Source of the DNA: an uncultured Bacteroides sp.
GTDB lineage: Bacteria > Bacteroidota > Bacteroidia > Bacteroidales > Bacteroidaceae
Direction of reading: 5' to 3'
DNA length: 13,819 nt
Assembly: GCA_900546355.1 (NCBI GenBank)
Contig: URCM01000085.1
Span: forward strand, 1 to 13,819
Below, in pieces: positions 7,913-13,819 of this stretch (within the stretch, counting starts at the first letter, position 1; every line of letters begins with the position of its first letter). The position numbers and the translations under genes are program-made. The notes below the pieces were generated by a model that saw only the letters and a program-made list of their open reading frames with translations, was not told the origin of the DNA and did not search any database.

Positions 7913-7953
7913 TTCTTTGGTACGCCGGAGCACAAATCCGGCGCAACAAAGAA
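7913..7953. terminator. Strong hairpin between convergent lgt and lipoprotein genes
   Basis: TTCTTTG (7913-7919) pairs with CAAAGAA (7947-7953), and CGCCGGA (7923-7929) pairs with TCCGGCG (7937-7943), with a 7-base loop and a 3-base internal mismatch on each side. It lies 78 bases after lgt and 21 bases after the minus-strand lipoprotein stop, so it is well placed to act on both convergent transcripts. The outer T/A-rich stem gives each strand a partial U-rich tail. The core resembles REP-like hairpins common in Bacteroidetes, so it may be a dispersed element that serves as a terminator. Confidence 0.7.
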
Positions 7954-7974
7954 TACACAAATCATCGACAGGTA

Positions 7975-8514
7975 TTACCGGACTTCAAACCTTACACTTA
8001 CATCTCCACCTCCCAAGGCTGCGGCAAGCCCTTCGGGATTGTCTATCTGCCCCAAGCGTGTGTAACTATAGCCGGACGAAAAAGTTTCGTAAAACAAGAC
8101 GACGCAAGACGAGCCGTAAAGCATCAGGTCGCCTGTCTGGATTGTCCCCGGACGATAGCTGTCCGTAGGCAGATTTTCCGATAAGTAATGGTATTTCTCG
8201 TTGCCGTTCATCTCGCTCATATCCAGCGTAAGGGGGAGCATGGCTGCAAAAGCCCGTGCAGCCTCATTGTCTGCCAGCGTAGCGGCAAACGATGTTCCGT
8301 TTACTGAAATTGTAATATTTCTTTCCATGGATGCATTGTCATCACCGTTATTGTTATCGTTGTTTCCTTCATTATCGCCCTCATTTTCATCAGATGGCGG
8401 AGCGGGAACTTCCGTCCTTTCCTCCATCGGGTCATCGTCCGAGCAGGCAATAAGGGCATTTGCCGTAAAAAGGAGGAAAATAGCCACTCCACAGCAGCAA
8501 ATCAGCCGTTTCAT
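7975..8514 (-). CDS. Surface lipoprotein with cyclophilin-like domain
   Basis: The 179-residue product has a lipoprotein signal (residues 1-23) ending in the lipobox LIAC, with Cys24 followed by Ser-Asp-Asp-Asp. An acidic run just after the Cys is the known surface-export signal of Bacteroides lipoproteins. Residues 25-63 form an acidic Asp/Asn/Glu-rich, probably disordered tether. Residues 66-178 match my memory of the cyclophilin-like fold family (Pfam Cyclophil_like2): ITISVNGTSFAATLADNEAA at the start, then PLTLDMSEMNGNEKY, GDLMLYGSSCVVLFY and YTRLGQIDNPEGLAAALG. Most members are small cytoplasmic proteins without proven peptidyl-prolyl isomerase activity, so the function is unknown. The start lies 1 base after the hydrolase stop on the same strand, so the two genes form one operon with a divergent AraC regulator. 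Lgt, encoded next door, would lipidate it, but that is a general relation. Confidence 0.85.
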   Translation of the reverse strand: MKRLICCCGVAIFLLFTANALIACSDDDPMEERTEVPAPPSDENEGDNEGNNDNNNGDDNASMERNITISVNGTSFAATLADNEAARAFAAMLPLTLDMSEMNGNEKYHYLSENLPTDSYRPGTIQTGDLMLYGSSCVVLFYETFSSGYSYTRLGQIDNPEGLAAALGGGDVSVRFEVR

Positions 8515-8515
8515 A

Positions 8516-9571
8516 TCACTTCAGGTATTGGTTGTAAAACTCGACTATCTTGCCGAACGGTATTTTTTCCAGGTTATCGTACAGGTCGGTATGGCTGGCT
8601 CCCGGCACGATATACAATTTCTTGTTGTCACCTTTCAGCTTCTTGAAGGCATCCTCACCGAAATAGCGCGAATGTGCCTTTTCGCCATGCACCACCAATA
8701 CGGCACTGCGGATTTCATCGCTGTAAGCCAAAATGGGCATATTAAGAAGTGAAAGCGAGGAAGTGACGTTCCACCCCAGACCTGAATTGATGGAACGGGA
8801 GTGATAGCCACGCTTCGTTTTATAATAGTCATAATAATCCTTCATAAATTGTGGCGCGTCATCGGCAGGTTGGGGATTCATCACCGTACGCTTGTACGTG
8901 CCGTTGCGATAGTCTTCCGTCCGTTGGGCATTCAGTTGCTTGCGCATTTCATAGCGGGCATCCGCATTGTCATTGGCATCGAAATAGCCGTTTGCCGTCC
9001 CCCGACAGATGTCATACATCGTGGAAGCCACCGTCGCTTTGATGCGCGTATCCATAGCCGCCGCGTTGATGGCAAAACCTCCAAAGCCACAGATGCCGAG
9101 TATGCCGATGCGCTCCGGGTCTACATCGTCACGGGTGGACAGATAGTCTACCGCCGCACTGAAGTCTTCCGTGTTGATGTCCGGCGATGCCACACTACGG
9201 GGCTGCCCGCCGCTTTCTCCGGTAAATGAGGGGTCGAAAGCAATGGTCAGGAAACCGTGCTCTGCCAATGTCTGCGCATACAGTCCCGATGCCTGCTCTT
9301 TCACTGCCCCGAACGGTCCACTGACCGCGATGGCTGGGAGCTTGCCTGCCGCGTTCTTGGGTTTATACAAGTCGGCAGCAAGCGTGATGCCGTATCGGTT
9401 GTGGAAGGTAATCTTGCAGTGGTCCACCTTGTCGCTCTGCGGAAAAGTCTTGTCCCATTCTTGGGTCAAAGTCAGTTGCTCTTCCTGAAACTTCATTGCC
9501 TGGTCGTTTTGTGCAAATCCTGCTGTACTGAAAGCCAACAGACTTGTGGTAAGAATTGTCAGTAACTTCAT
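8516..9571 (-). CDS. Secreted alpha/beta hydrolase, dienelactone-hydrolase-like, with Cys nucleophile
   Basis: The 351-residue protein begins with a signal peptide (1-20, cleavage likely after GFA), so it is periplasmic or exported. The alpha/beta hydrolase core runs from about 50 to 350. The nucleophile elbow is GICGFGG (159-165), placing Cys161 where most members have Ser, as in dienelactone hydrolases. His327 in GASHTDLYD is the likely catalytic His. The acid may be Glu297 in VHGEKAHSR or Asp113 in FDPSFTGESGG; I cannot decide. Related proteins are annotated as alpha/beta hydrolases or acetylxylan-esterase/DLH-like; the substrate is unknown. It is the first gene of a minus-strand operon with the cyclophilin-like lipoprotein, transcribed from the intergenic region shared with the AraC gene. 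The regulator probably controls it. Confidence 0.88.
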   Translation of the reverse strand: MKLLTILTTSLLAFSTAGFAQNDQAMKFQEEQLTLTQEWDKTFPQSDKVDHCKITFHNRYGITLAADLYKPKNAAGKLPAIAVSGPFGAVKEQASGLYAQTLAEHGFLTIAFDPSFTGESGGQPRSVASPDINTEDFSAAVDYLSTRDDVDPERIGILGICGFGGFAINAAAMDTRIKATVASTMYDICRGTANGYFDANDNADARYEMRKQLNAQRTEDYRNGTYKRTVMNPQPADDAPQFMKDYYDYYKTKRGYHSRSINSGLGWNVTSSLSLLNMPILAYSDEIRSAVLVVHGEKAHSRYFGEDAFKKLKGDNKKLYIVPGASHTDLYDNLEKIPFGKIVEFYNQYLK

Positions 9572-9597
9572 ATAGCTATGTTTTATATTTCACACTG

Positions 9598-9605
9598 CAA
9601 AAGTA
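9598..9605 (-). promoter_or_regulatory. -7 box of the hydrolase operon
   Basis: Read on the minus strand the sequence is TACTTTTG, matching TAnnTTTG. It lies 26 bases upstream of the hydrolase start codon, the same distance as for tsaB. No clear TTTG -33 box is seen, and an AGTACCT repeat covers about the -33 position, consistent with an activator-dependent promoter. Confidence 0.65.
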
Positions 9606-9626
9606 GCCGCTTCCACCCATGCAATG

Positions 9627-9707
9627 AGTACCTGTATAACGGGAAAAAGTACCTCATTTACATTTATTTGCTGAATACTTTTTATACTCATATAGAAAAG
9701 AGTACCT
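9627..9707. promoter_or_regulatory. Three AGTACCT repeats, candidate AraC-family operator
   Basis: AGTACCT occurs at 9627-9633, 9648-9654 and 9701-9707, all in the same orientation. The starts are 21 and 53 bases apart, close to two and five helical turns, so all copies would face the same side of the DNA. The first two sit just upstream of the hydrolase -7 box, where an activator would act. The third overlaps the -7 box of the AraC gene, where binding would repress. Copies 1 and 2 also lie within an imperfect inverted repeat (AATGAG at 9623-9628, CTCATT at 9653-9658). AraC proteins often bind direct repeats about 21 bases apart, so autoregulation plus activation of the operon is a reasonable inference. 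Confidence 0.55.
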
Positions 9708-9710
9708 TTG
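9703..9710 (+). promoter_or_regulatory. -7 box of the AraC-family gene
   Basis: TACCTTTG matches TAnnTTTG and ends 22 bases before the ATG at 9733. The third AGTACCT repeat overlaps its first five bases. The T-rich run at 9679-9684 is the only -33 candidate and is weak. Confidence 0.6.
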
Positions 9711-9732
9711 CGGCAAACAATAGAAAGGCGAT

Positions 9733-10644
9733 ATGGAAATAATAAAAGCAGATACCATTGAACAGTACAACCGTTTCTTTGGTTTTCAGACCAGACACCC
9801 ATTGGTGGGCATTGTGCATTTCGACCGTTCGGAAAACCAGCCGACTCACAAGATGACGTTTGGCTTCTATGCGTTGTTCCTGAAAAAGACAGTGGGATGT
9901 ACCATCAATTACGGCAAGACAAAATATGATTTCGATGACGAGACGGTTGTCTGTTTTGCTCCGGGACAGACCGTTGGCATCCACCGTATCGAAGAGGGAC
10001 CTGTGCCTGAAGCCGATGCACTGTTGTTTCATCCCGATTTTCTGTTCCGTACCCCATTGGCACAGAAAATGAAGCAATATAGTTTCTTTTCGTATGCTTC
10101 CAATGAGGCGTTGCACTTGTCTGCGGACGAACGTGTCATCGTGCAGGACTATATGAACAAGATAGCCCATGAACTGGAGCACCCCATCGACAGGTTTTCC
10201 AAACCGCTGATAATCTCCAACATTGAAGTGCTGCTCAATTATTGCATGCGCTTTTATGAACGTCAGTTCGTCACGCGCGAAGTGCTGAACAACGATGTCC
10301 TTATCCGTTTCGAGCAATTGCTGGACGAGTATTGGGATTCCGGCGCGGCACGCCTGCAAGGGCTTCCCACCGTGAAATATTTTGCTGAAAAAGTTTGCCT
10401 TTCTCCCAACTATTTTGGCGATTTGGTAAAATCAGAAACCGGCAAGAGCCCGCATGAACTTATCCAATTCAAAATAGCGGAAATCGCAAAGAGCGCTCTT
10501 CTTGACCCCAAGATGAACACGAAACAGGTAGCGGATATGTTGGGATTCCAATATCCGCAACACTTCCTGCGCTTCTTCAAGAAAAAAGTAGGATGTACCC
10601 CAAAGGAATATCGTACTCAAAACAACTTGGCTGTATGTAGTTAA
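9733..10644 (+). CDS. AraC-family transcriptional regulator
   Basis: This 303-residue protein has a typical C-terminal AraC/XylS DNA-binding domain with two helix-turn-helix units at about 211-295. The first is TVKYFAEKVCLSPNYFGDLV (213-232). The second is TKQVADMLGFQYPQHFLRFF (263-282), followed by KKKVGCTPKEYR (283-294), the usual end signature. The N-terminal 1-180 region is a likely cupin-like ligand-sensing and dimer domain, with strands such as YALFLKKTVGCTINY and CFAPGQTVGI. No signal peptide or membrane segment is present. It is divergent from the hydrolase operon, sharing a 161-base intergenic region that holds three AGTACCT repeats, which makes it the probable local regulator. The inducer is unknown. 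A large hairpin element follows its stop. Confidence 0.93.
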   Translation: MEIIKADTIEQYNRFFGFQTRHPLVGIVHFDRSENQPTHKMTFGFYALFLKKTVGCTINYGKTKYDFDDETVVCFAPGQTVGIHRIEEGPVPEADALLFHPDFLFRTPLAQKMKQYSFFSYASNEALHLSADERVIVQDYMNKIAHELEHPIDRFSKPLIISNIEVLLNYCMRFYERQFVTREVLNNDVLIRFEQLLDEYWDSGAARLQGLPTVKYFAEKVCLSPNYFGDLVKSETGKSPHELIQFKIAEIAKSALLDPKMNTKQVADMLGFQYPQHFLRFFKKKVGCTPKEYRTQNNLAVCS

Positions 10645-10655
10645 TCAGAAATGGA

Positions 10656-10830
10656 TTGCGAAAAATCAGTGTGATTCTTTATTGAACACAGAGACGCAGA
10701 GACACGGAGAAATAATTATATAGAGAAAACAAAGATTATAAAGCCAGCACTTTGCACCGTGAACTCTGTTCTCTCAAAGAAATAAAACTCTGTGCCTTTG
10801 TGCCTCTGTGTTCCAATCCATTTTTCGCAA
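10656..10830. repeat. Nested inverted-repeat element (GAACACAGAG type) between araC and S9 peptidase genes
   Basis: The inner arms 10684-10709 and 10788-10813 are complementary at 21 of 26 positions and match the arms of the element at 6924-6995 closely. Outside them, an exact 11-base inverted pair TTGCGAAAAAT (10656-10666) and ATTTTTCGCAA (10820-10830) flanks the structure. The 78-base centre holds no gene. Together with the rest of 10645-10932 this fills the 330-base gap between the genes. It may act as a terminator for the AraC gene or be a small non-autonomous mobile repeat; no target-site duplication is obvious. Confidence 0.75.
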
Positions 10831-10932
10831 ACCAATTTTGTTCTACTGTATGTTTCTCAGCCTTATCCGTGCCGAAAGCGGAGATTGGGTACAAATACTT
10901 GCGTCAACCGATACACTTACTTGCATTTTTCG

Positions 10933-10940
10933 TATCTTTG
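10933..10940 (+). promoter_or_regulatory. -7 box of the S9 peptidase gene
   Basis: TATCTTTG fits TAnnTTTG and ends 34 bases before the ATG at 10975. No good -33 TTTG is found at the expected distance (about 10908-10914). Confidence 0.6.
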
Positions 10941-10974
10941 GGGCTTGAAATAAATTTTAATTCAAGCAGAGTTT

Positions 10975-13410
10975 ATGAAAATACGCATTTTATCCCTTAT
11001 GCTCTTGGGACTTGCCCTTCAGGCAATGCCTTCCGTTGCCCAAGAGCGTCTGCCCGAATACCTTCAGGCAGAAAAATTCACGCGAGAGAAACTGAACACC
11101 ATGCTGTTCTCTACCAAAGTCGACCCGCATTGGTTCCCGACCGGAAACGATTTCTGGTTCGAATACAAGACCAGCGAAGGCACATCGTGGTATGTAGTCG
11201 ACCCCGACGCCCGCCGGAAGACTCCGCTATTCGACCGCGATGAATTGGCATCCCAACTTACCGAAATCGTTCACGACCCGTTCGAGGCACGTCATTTGCC
11301 CATCCAAAACCTGAAAGTGAAGGAAGACGGACGTACCTTTACCTTCGAAGTAACCTCTTCGCAAGACAAAAAGCCGAAGAAGGATGACAAGAAAAAGGCG
11401 GACACCCCCGAAAAGGAAGTATTCTATTTCTCCTACGATTATCCGACACGCAAGCTGACCCTGCTGACCGAAGAAGCCAAGGAACCGAAACGGCTGGACT
11501 GGGCATCGGTCTCTCCCGACGGACAAACGGTGGTATATGCCAAGGACTGCAACCTCTACCGCATGAGCATCGCCGATTACCGTAAGGCGCAAAAGGACGA
11601 GAAGGACAGTACGATTGTAGAAATCCAGTTGACGAAAGACGGAAGCGAGCACTTCGGTTATGGCATTCCATACAGCATACTGAATACCGATACCCTGTGC
11701 AACGGCAAGCGCCGGGGCGTATGGGGATACTGGTCGCCCGACTCGAAACATTTCGTGACCGTAGTGACCGACGAGCGCAAGGTGAAAGACCTGTGGGTCA
11801 TCAACTCCACGGCTTCGCCCCGTCCCACGCTGGAGACTTACCGCTATCAGATGCCGGGCGAGATGGATGCTCCCGAAGACCACCTGTACATCTTCGACAT
11901 GACCACGAACACCCGGAAAGAAATCCGTACGGCAGCATGGAAGAACCAGACACTGATGCTGGAAAACCGTCCGTATCAGATGAAAGAGTGGGATGCCGAA
12001 TTTATCCCCGATGTATGGCAGGGTGACAACAACCGCTTCTTCCTGACCCGCAGCAGCCGCGACCTGCACCGCATCGATGTATGTACGTACACCATCGGAC
12101 AAGACTCCATCGTCCCCATCGTAAAAGAACGGATGAACACCTATCAGGAAACACGCCCCATTCAGGTATTCAACGGTGGGAAAGAGTTTATCCAATGGAG
12201 CGAGCGAGACGGCTGGGCACACCTTTATTTATATGATGACCAAGGAAACCTGAAAAACCGCATCACCAAAGGACCGTGGCACGTAGAGCGTGTCGTGAAG
12301 GTAGACCCTGCCACCCGTACCATCTACTTCACCGCCAACGGACGCGAAGCGAACGAAAATCCTTACTACGAACACTTGTATAAAGTGAATGCCGACGGAA
12401 GCGGCTTGAAACGGCTGACCGAAGGCGAATACTTCCACGAGACAGATATGGATGACGATGCGCGTTTCATCGTAGACAATTATTCGCGGGTAAATACCGT
12501 TCCGAACGCTGTGCTGATAGACCGCAACGGAAATAAGGTGATGGATTTGCAGGAAAGCGATTTCTCCCAGCTTTTTGCCGCAGGCTACCAGTTCCCCGAA
12601 CTCTTTACGGTAAAAGCTGCCGATGGTGTGACCGACCTCTATGGCGTGATGTACAAGCCTTATAATTTCGATTCGACCAAAGTCTATCCGATAGTCGACT
12701 ACGTATATCCCGGTCCGCAGGTAGAAGCGGTCTATTATCCGTTTACCCGCATGAGCGTACGCACCGACCGCCTGGCGCAGGCAGGCTTTATCGTGATTTC
12801 GGTAGGCCAGCGCGGAGGACATCCCAGCCGTTCCAAGTGGTACCATAACTATGGATACGGAAACATGCGCGACTATCCTCTTGCCGACCATAAGGCGGCG
12901 GTAGAGCAACTGGCGGCACGTTATAAGTACATTGACATCAACCGCGTGGGCATCCACGGACACTCGGGTGGGGGATTCATGTCTACGGCCGCTATCCTTC
13001 AGTATCCCGACTTTTATAAAGCGGCCGTATCGTGTGCCGGAAACCACGATAACCGCATCTATAACCGTTGGTGGAGCGAGACCCATCACGGAGTAAAAGA
13101 AGAGATTACCGAAAAGGGTGATACAACATTTGTTTATAAGATAGCGACCAATCCCGAAATCGCCAAGCAATTGAAAGGCCACCTGATGCTGGTACATGGC
13201 GACATCGACAATAACGTACATCCGGCAAACACCATCCGTGTAGTAGACGCGTTGATTCGTGCCGGCAAGCGTTTCGAGATGCTTATCCTCCCCGGCCAGC
13301 GTCACGGCTTCGGAGATATGGACGAGTATTTCTACTGGCGCATGGTAGACTTCTTCTCTCGCTGGCTGAACGGGAAAGCCGAAGACTCGGTAGATATCCC
13401 CCGGCGCTGA
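10975..13410 (+). CDS. Secreted S9 family (dipeptidyl-peptidase IV type) serine peptidase
   Basis: The 811-residue protein begins with a signal peptide (1-22, cleavage likely after SVA, before QE), so it acts in the periplasm or outside. Residues of about 45-560 form the DPP IV N-terminal beta-propeller, with propeller-like strands such as LDWASVSPDGQTVVYAKD and VWGYWSPDSKHFV. Residues of about 570-800 form the alpha/beta hydrolase domain. The triad is visible: Ser664 in GIHGHSGGG, Asp745 in HGDIDNNVHP and His777 in PGQRHGFG. Related enzymes release dipeptides from peptide N-termini, often after Pro or Ala; the exact specificity cannot be read. A Lys-rich stretch at 131-148 (DKKPKKDDKKKADTPEKE) looks like a disordered surface loop in the propeller. 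The gene is monocistronic, with its own -7 box and a hairpin 71 bases after the stop. In gut Bacteroidetes such enzymes serve peptide nutrition. Confidence 0.93.
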   Translation: MKIRILSLMLLGLALQAMPSVAQERLPEYLQAEKFTREKLNTMLFSTKVDPHWFPTGNDFWFEYKTSEGTSWYVVDPDARRKTPLFDRDELASQLTEIVHDPFEARHLPIQNLKVKEDGRTFTFEVTSSQDKKPKKDDKKKADTPEKEVFYFSYDYPTRKLTLLTEEAKEPKRLDWASVSPDGQTVVYAKDCNLYRMSIADYRKAQKDEKDSTIVEIQLTKDGSEHFGYGIPYSILNTDTLCNGKRRGVWGYWSPDSKHFVTVVTDERKVKDLWVINSTASPRPTLETYRYQMPGEMDAPEDHLYIFDMTTNTRKEIRTAAWKNQTLMLENRPYQMKEWDAEFIPDVWQGDNNRFFLTRSSRDLHRIDVCTYTIGQDSIVPIVKERMNTYQETRPIQVFNGGKEFIQWSERDGWAHLYLYDDQGNLKNRITKGPWHVERVVKVDPATRTIYFTANGREANENPYYEHLYKVNADGSGLKRLTEGEYFHETDMDDDARFIVDNYSRVNTVPNAVLIDRNGNKVMDLQESDFSQLFAAGYQFPELFTVKAADGVTDLYGVMYKPYNFDSTKVYPIVDYVYPGPQVEAVYYPFTRMSVRTDRLAQAGFIVISVGQRGGHPSRSKWYHNYGYGNMRDYPLADHKAAVEQLAARYKYIDINRVGIHGHSGGGFMSTAAILQYPDFYKAAVSCAGNHDNRIYNRWWSETHHGVKEEITEKGDTTFVYKIATNPEIAKQLKGHLMLVHGDIDNNVHPANTIRVVDALIRAGKRFEMLILPGQRHGFGDMDEYFYWRMVDFFSRWLNGKAEDSVDIPRR

Positions 13411-13481
13411 CTTGAAGTGGCATTCGGATCTGTGTGCCTTACCTGCCGCGCATAGGATAAGGAAAAGACAGGCAATATAAC

Positions 13482-13520
13482 TGCATCGCCGGTACGATTA
13501 GTAATCGTGTCGGCGATGCA
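13482..13520. terminator. 39-base hairpin after the S9 peptidase gene
   Basis: TGCATCGCCG (13482-13491) pairs perfectly with CGGCGATGCA (13511-13520), and inside it ACGATTA (13494-13500) pairs with TAATCGT (13502-13508), so in practice a five-base loop forms at the tip. The two halves are separated by a two-base mismatch. It lies 71 bases after the peptidase stop. The T tract after it is weak (ATTTATGT), so it may be a REP-like hairpin, a terminator for the peptidase mRNA, or both. Confidence 0.6.
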
Positions 13521-13643
13521 ATTTATGTCTCTATCTGCTTAGGGTCATTCAATAATTTAAGAATCTGTTTAACGACAAGTAAACAAGACTTTTCAGTTTC
13601 ATAAGTTTATCTGATATTGAATTTTCCAGCATAGCGAATGTCA

Positions 13644-13819
13644 TTAGGCTTGAAATATCTGTTTATGAATCAGGTTTATGAAAGAACAGACTTTCGGATA
13701 CATTTCTTCCACGTCATTTAATTCATAATTCTTAAAATCTTCGTAATCAGCAGCCGAACGATTGTTGAGAAGCTGTTTTGAATTTCTCCAAAAAGTTTTT
13801 CTTGGCTTGATGTATCCGT
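13644..13819 (-). CDS. C-terminal end of an unrecognised protein, cut by the window edge
   Basis: On the minus strand a frame is open from the right edge to a TAA at 13644-13646, about 57 codons. The translated end is rich in Asn, Lys, Glu and aromatics (for example KTFWRNSKQLLNNRSAADYE and YPKVCSFINLIHKQIFQA), which looks like a genuine soluble, helical protein and not random sequence. I do not recognise the family. It faces the S9 peptidase gene, so the hairpin at 13482-13520 may end both transcripts. The codon composition is more AT-rich than in the window's other genes, which may hint at acquired DNA, but the piece is short. The 18-base word repeated at 35-52 lies inside this frame. Confidence 0.45.
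   Translation of the reverse strand, partial: GYIKPRKTFWRNSKQLLNNRSAADYEDFKNYELNDVEEMYPKVCSFINLIHKQIFQA
13768..13785 (-). repeat. 18-bp word, inverted copy of 35-52
   Basis: On the minus strand this is the exact copy of the word at 35-52. It falls inside the partial minus-strand reading frame, where it encodes most of Asn-Ser-Lys-Gln-Leu-Leu. The surroundings of the two copies do not match, so no long repeat or terminal inverted repeat can be claimed. Confidence 0.45.

Noticed and set aside
7835..10644. AraC/hydrolase/lipoprotein module as a phage-defence system
   Set aside because: No nuclease, nucleotide-signalling, toxin or sensor domain is visible. An exported hydrolase and a lipoprotein fit envelope or small-molecule metabolism better.
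10752..11243. Plus-strand 163-codon frame across the start of the S9 peptidase gene
   Set aside because: It begins inside the hairpin element and overlaps the signal-peptide region of the peptidase in another frame. The product has no domain-like sequence.
11227..13305. Long minus-strand open frames opposite the S9 peptidase gene (331 and 358 codons, same frame, 6 bases apart)
   Set aside because: They lie wholly within a clear peptidase gene with an intact triad. The encoded sequences show no recognisable motif, and such antisense openness follows from the codon bias of the real gene.

Overview
The window looks like chromosomal DNA from a gut-type Bacteroidales (Bacteroidaceae-like) bacterium. 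Three things point there. The promoters fit the Bacteroidetes -7 consensus TAnnTTTG, with few Shine-Dalgarno sequences. One lipoprotein carries the lipobox plus Ser-Asp-Asp-Asp surface-export signal. There is also a DUF4290 gene, a family I know only from Bacteroidetes. I cannot name the species from sequence alone.

Positions 1-292 hold no convincing gene. From 327 to 6916 seven genes run on the + strand with gaps of 5-35 bases and look like one operon: tsaB (tRNA t6A modification), a DUF4290 protein, murA (first committed step of peptidoglycan synthesis), rimM (30S ribosome maturation), a membrane-anchored M23/LytM peptidase, dxr (isoprenoid precursors) and rseP (site-2 protease). A TAnnTTTG box lies just before tsaB. 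After a 96-base gap holding a large imperfect hairpin comes lgt (lipoprotein lipidation). The theme is envelope building plus translation quality, a conserved housekeeping cluster. MurA carries Asp where the usual catalytic Cys lies, which predicts fosfomycin insensitivity.

Positions 7835-10644 form a small accessory module. A secreted dienelactone-hydrolase-like enzyme with a Cys nucleophile and a surface lipoprotein with a cyclophilin-like domain form a two-gene minus-strand operon. A divergent AraC-family regulator is read on the + strand. Their shared 161-base intergenic region has two opposing TAnnTTTG boxes and three copies of AGTACCT, spaced 21 and 53 bases apart, which are good operator candidates. 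A strong hairpin separates the convergent lgt and lipoprotein genes.

Positions 10645-13410 hold a second hairpin element, related in sequence to the one before lgt, then a promoter and a large secreted S9 (dipeptidyl-peptidase IV type) serine peptidase. After it come a near-perfect 39-base hairpin and the C-terminal end of an unrecognised minus-strand gene that runs off the window.

I found no phage, CRISPR, transposase, tRNA or rRNA gene, and no clear new defence system. The most interesting items are the MurA active-site substitution, the regulator/hydrolase/cyclophilin-like module with its phased repeats, and the families of intergenic hairpins.
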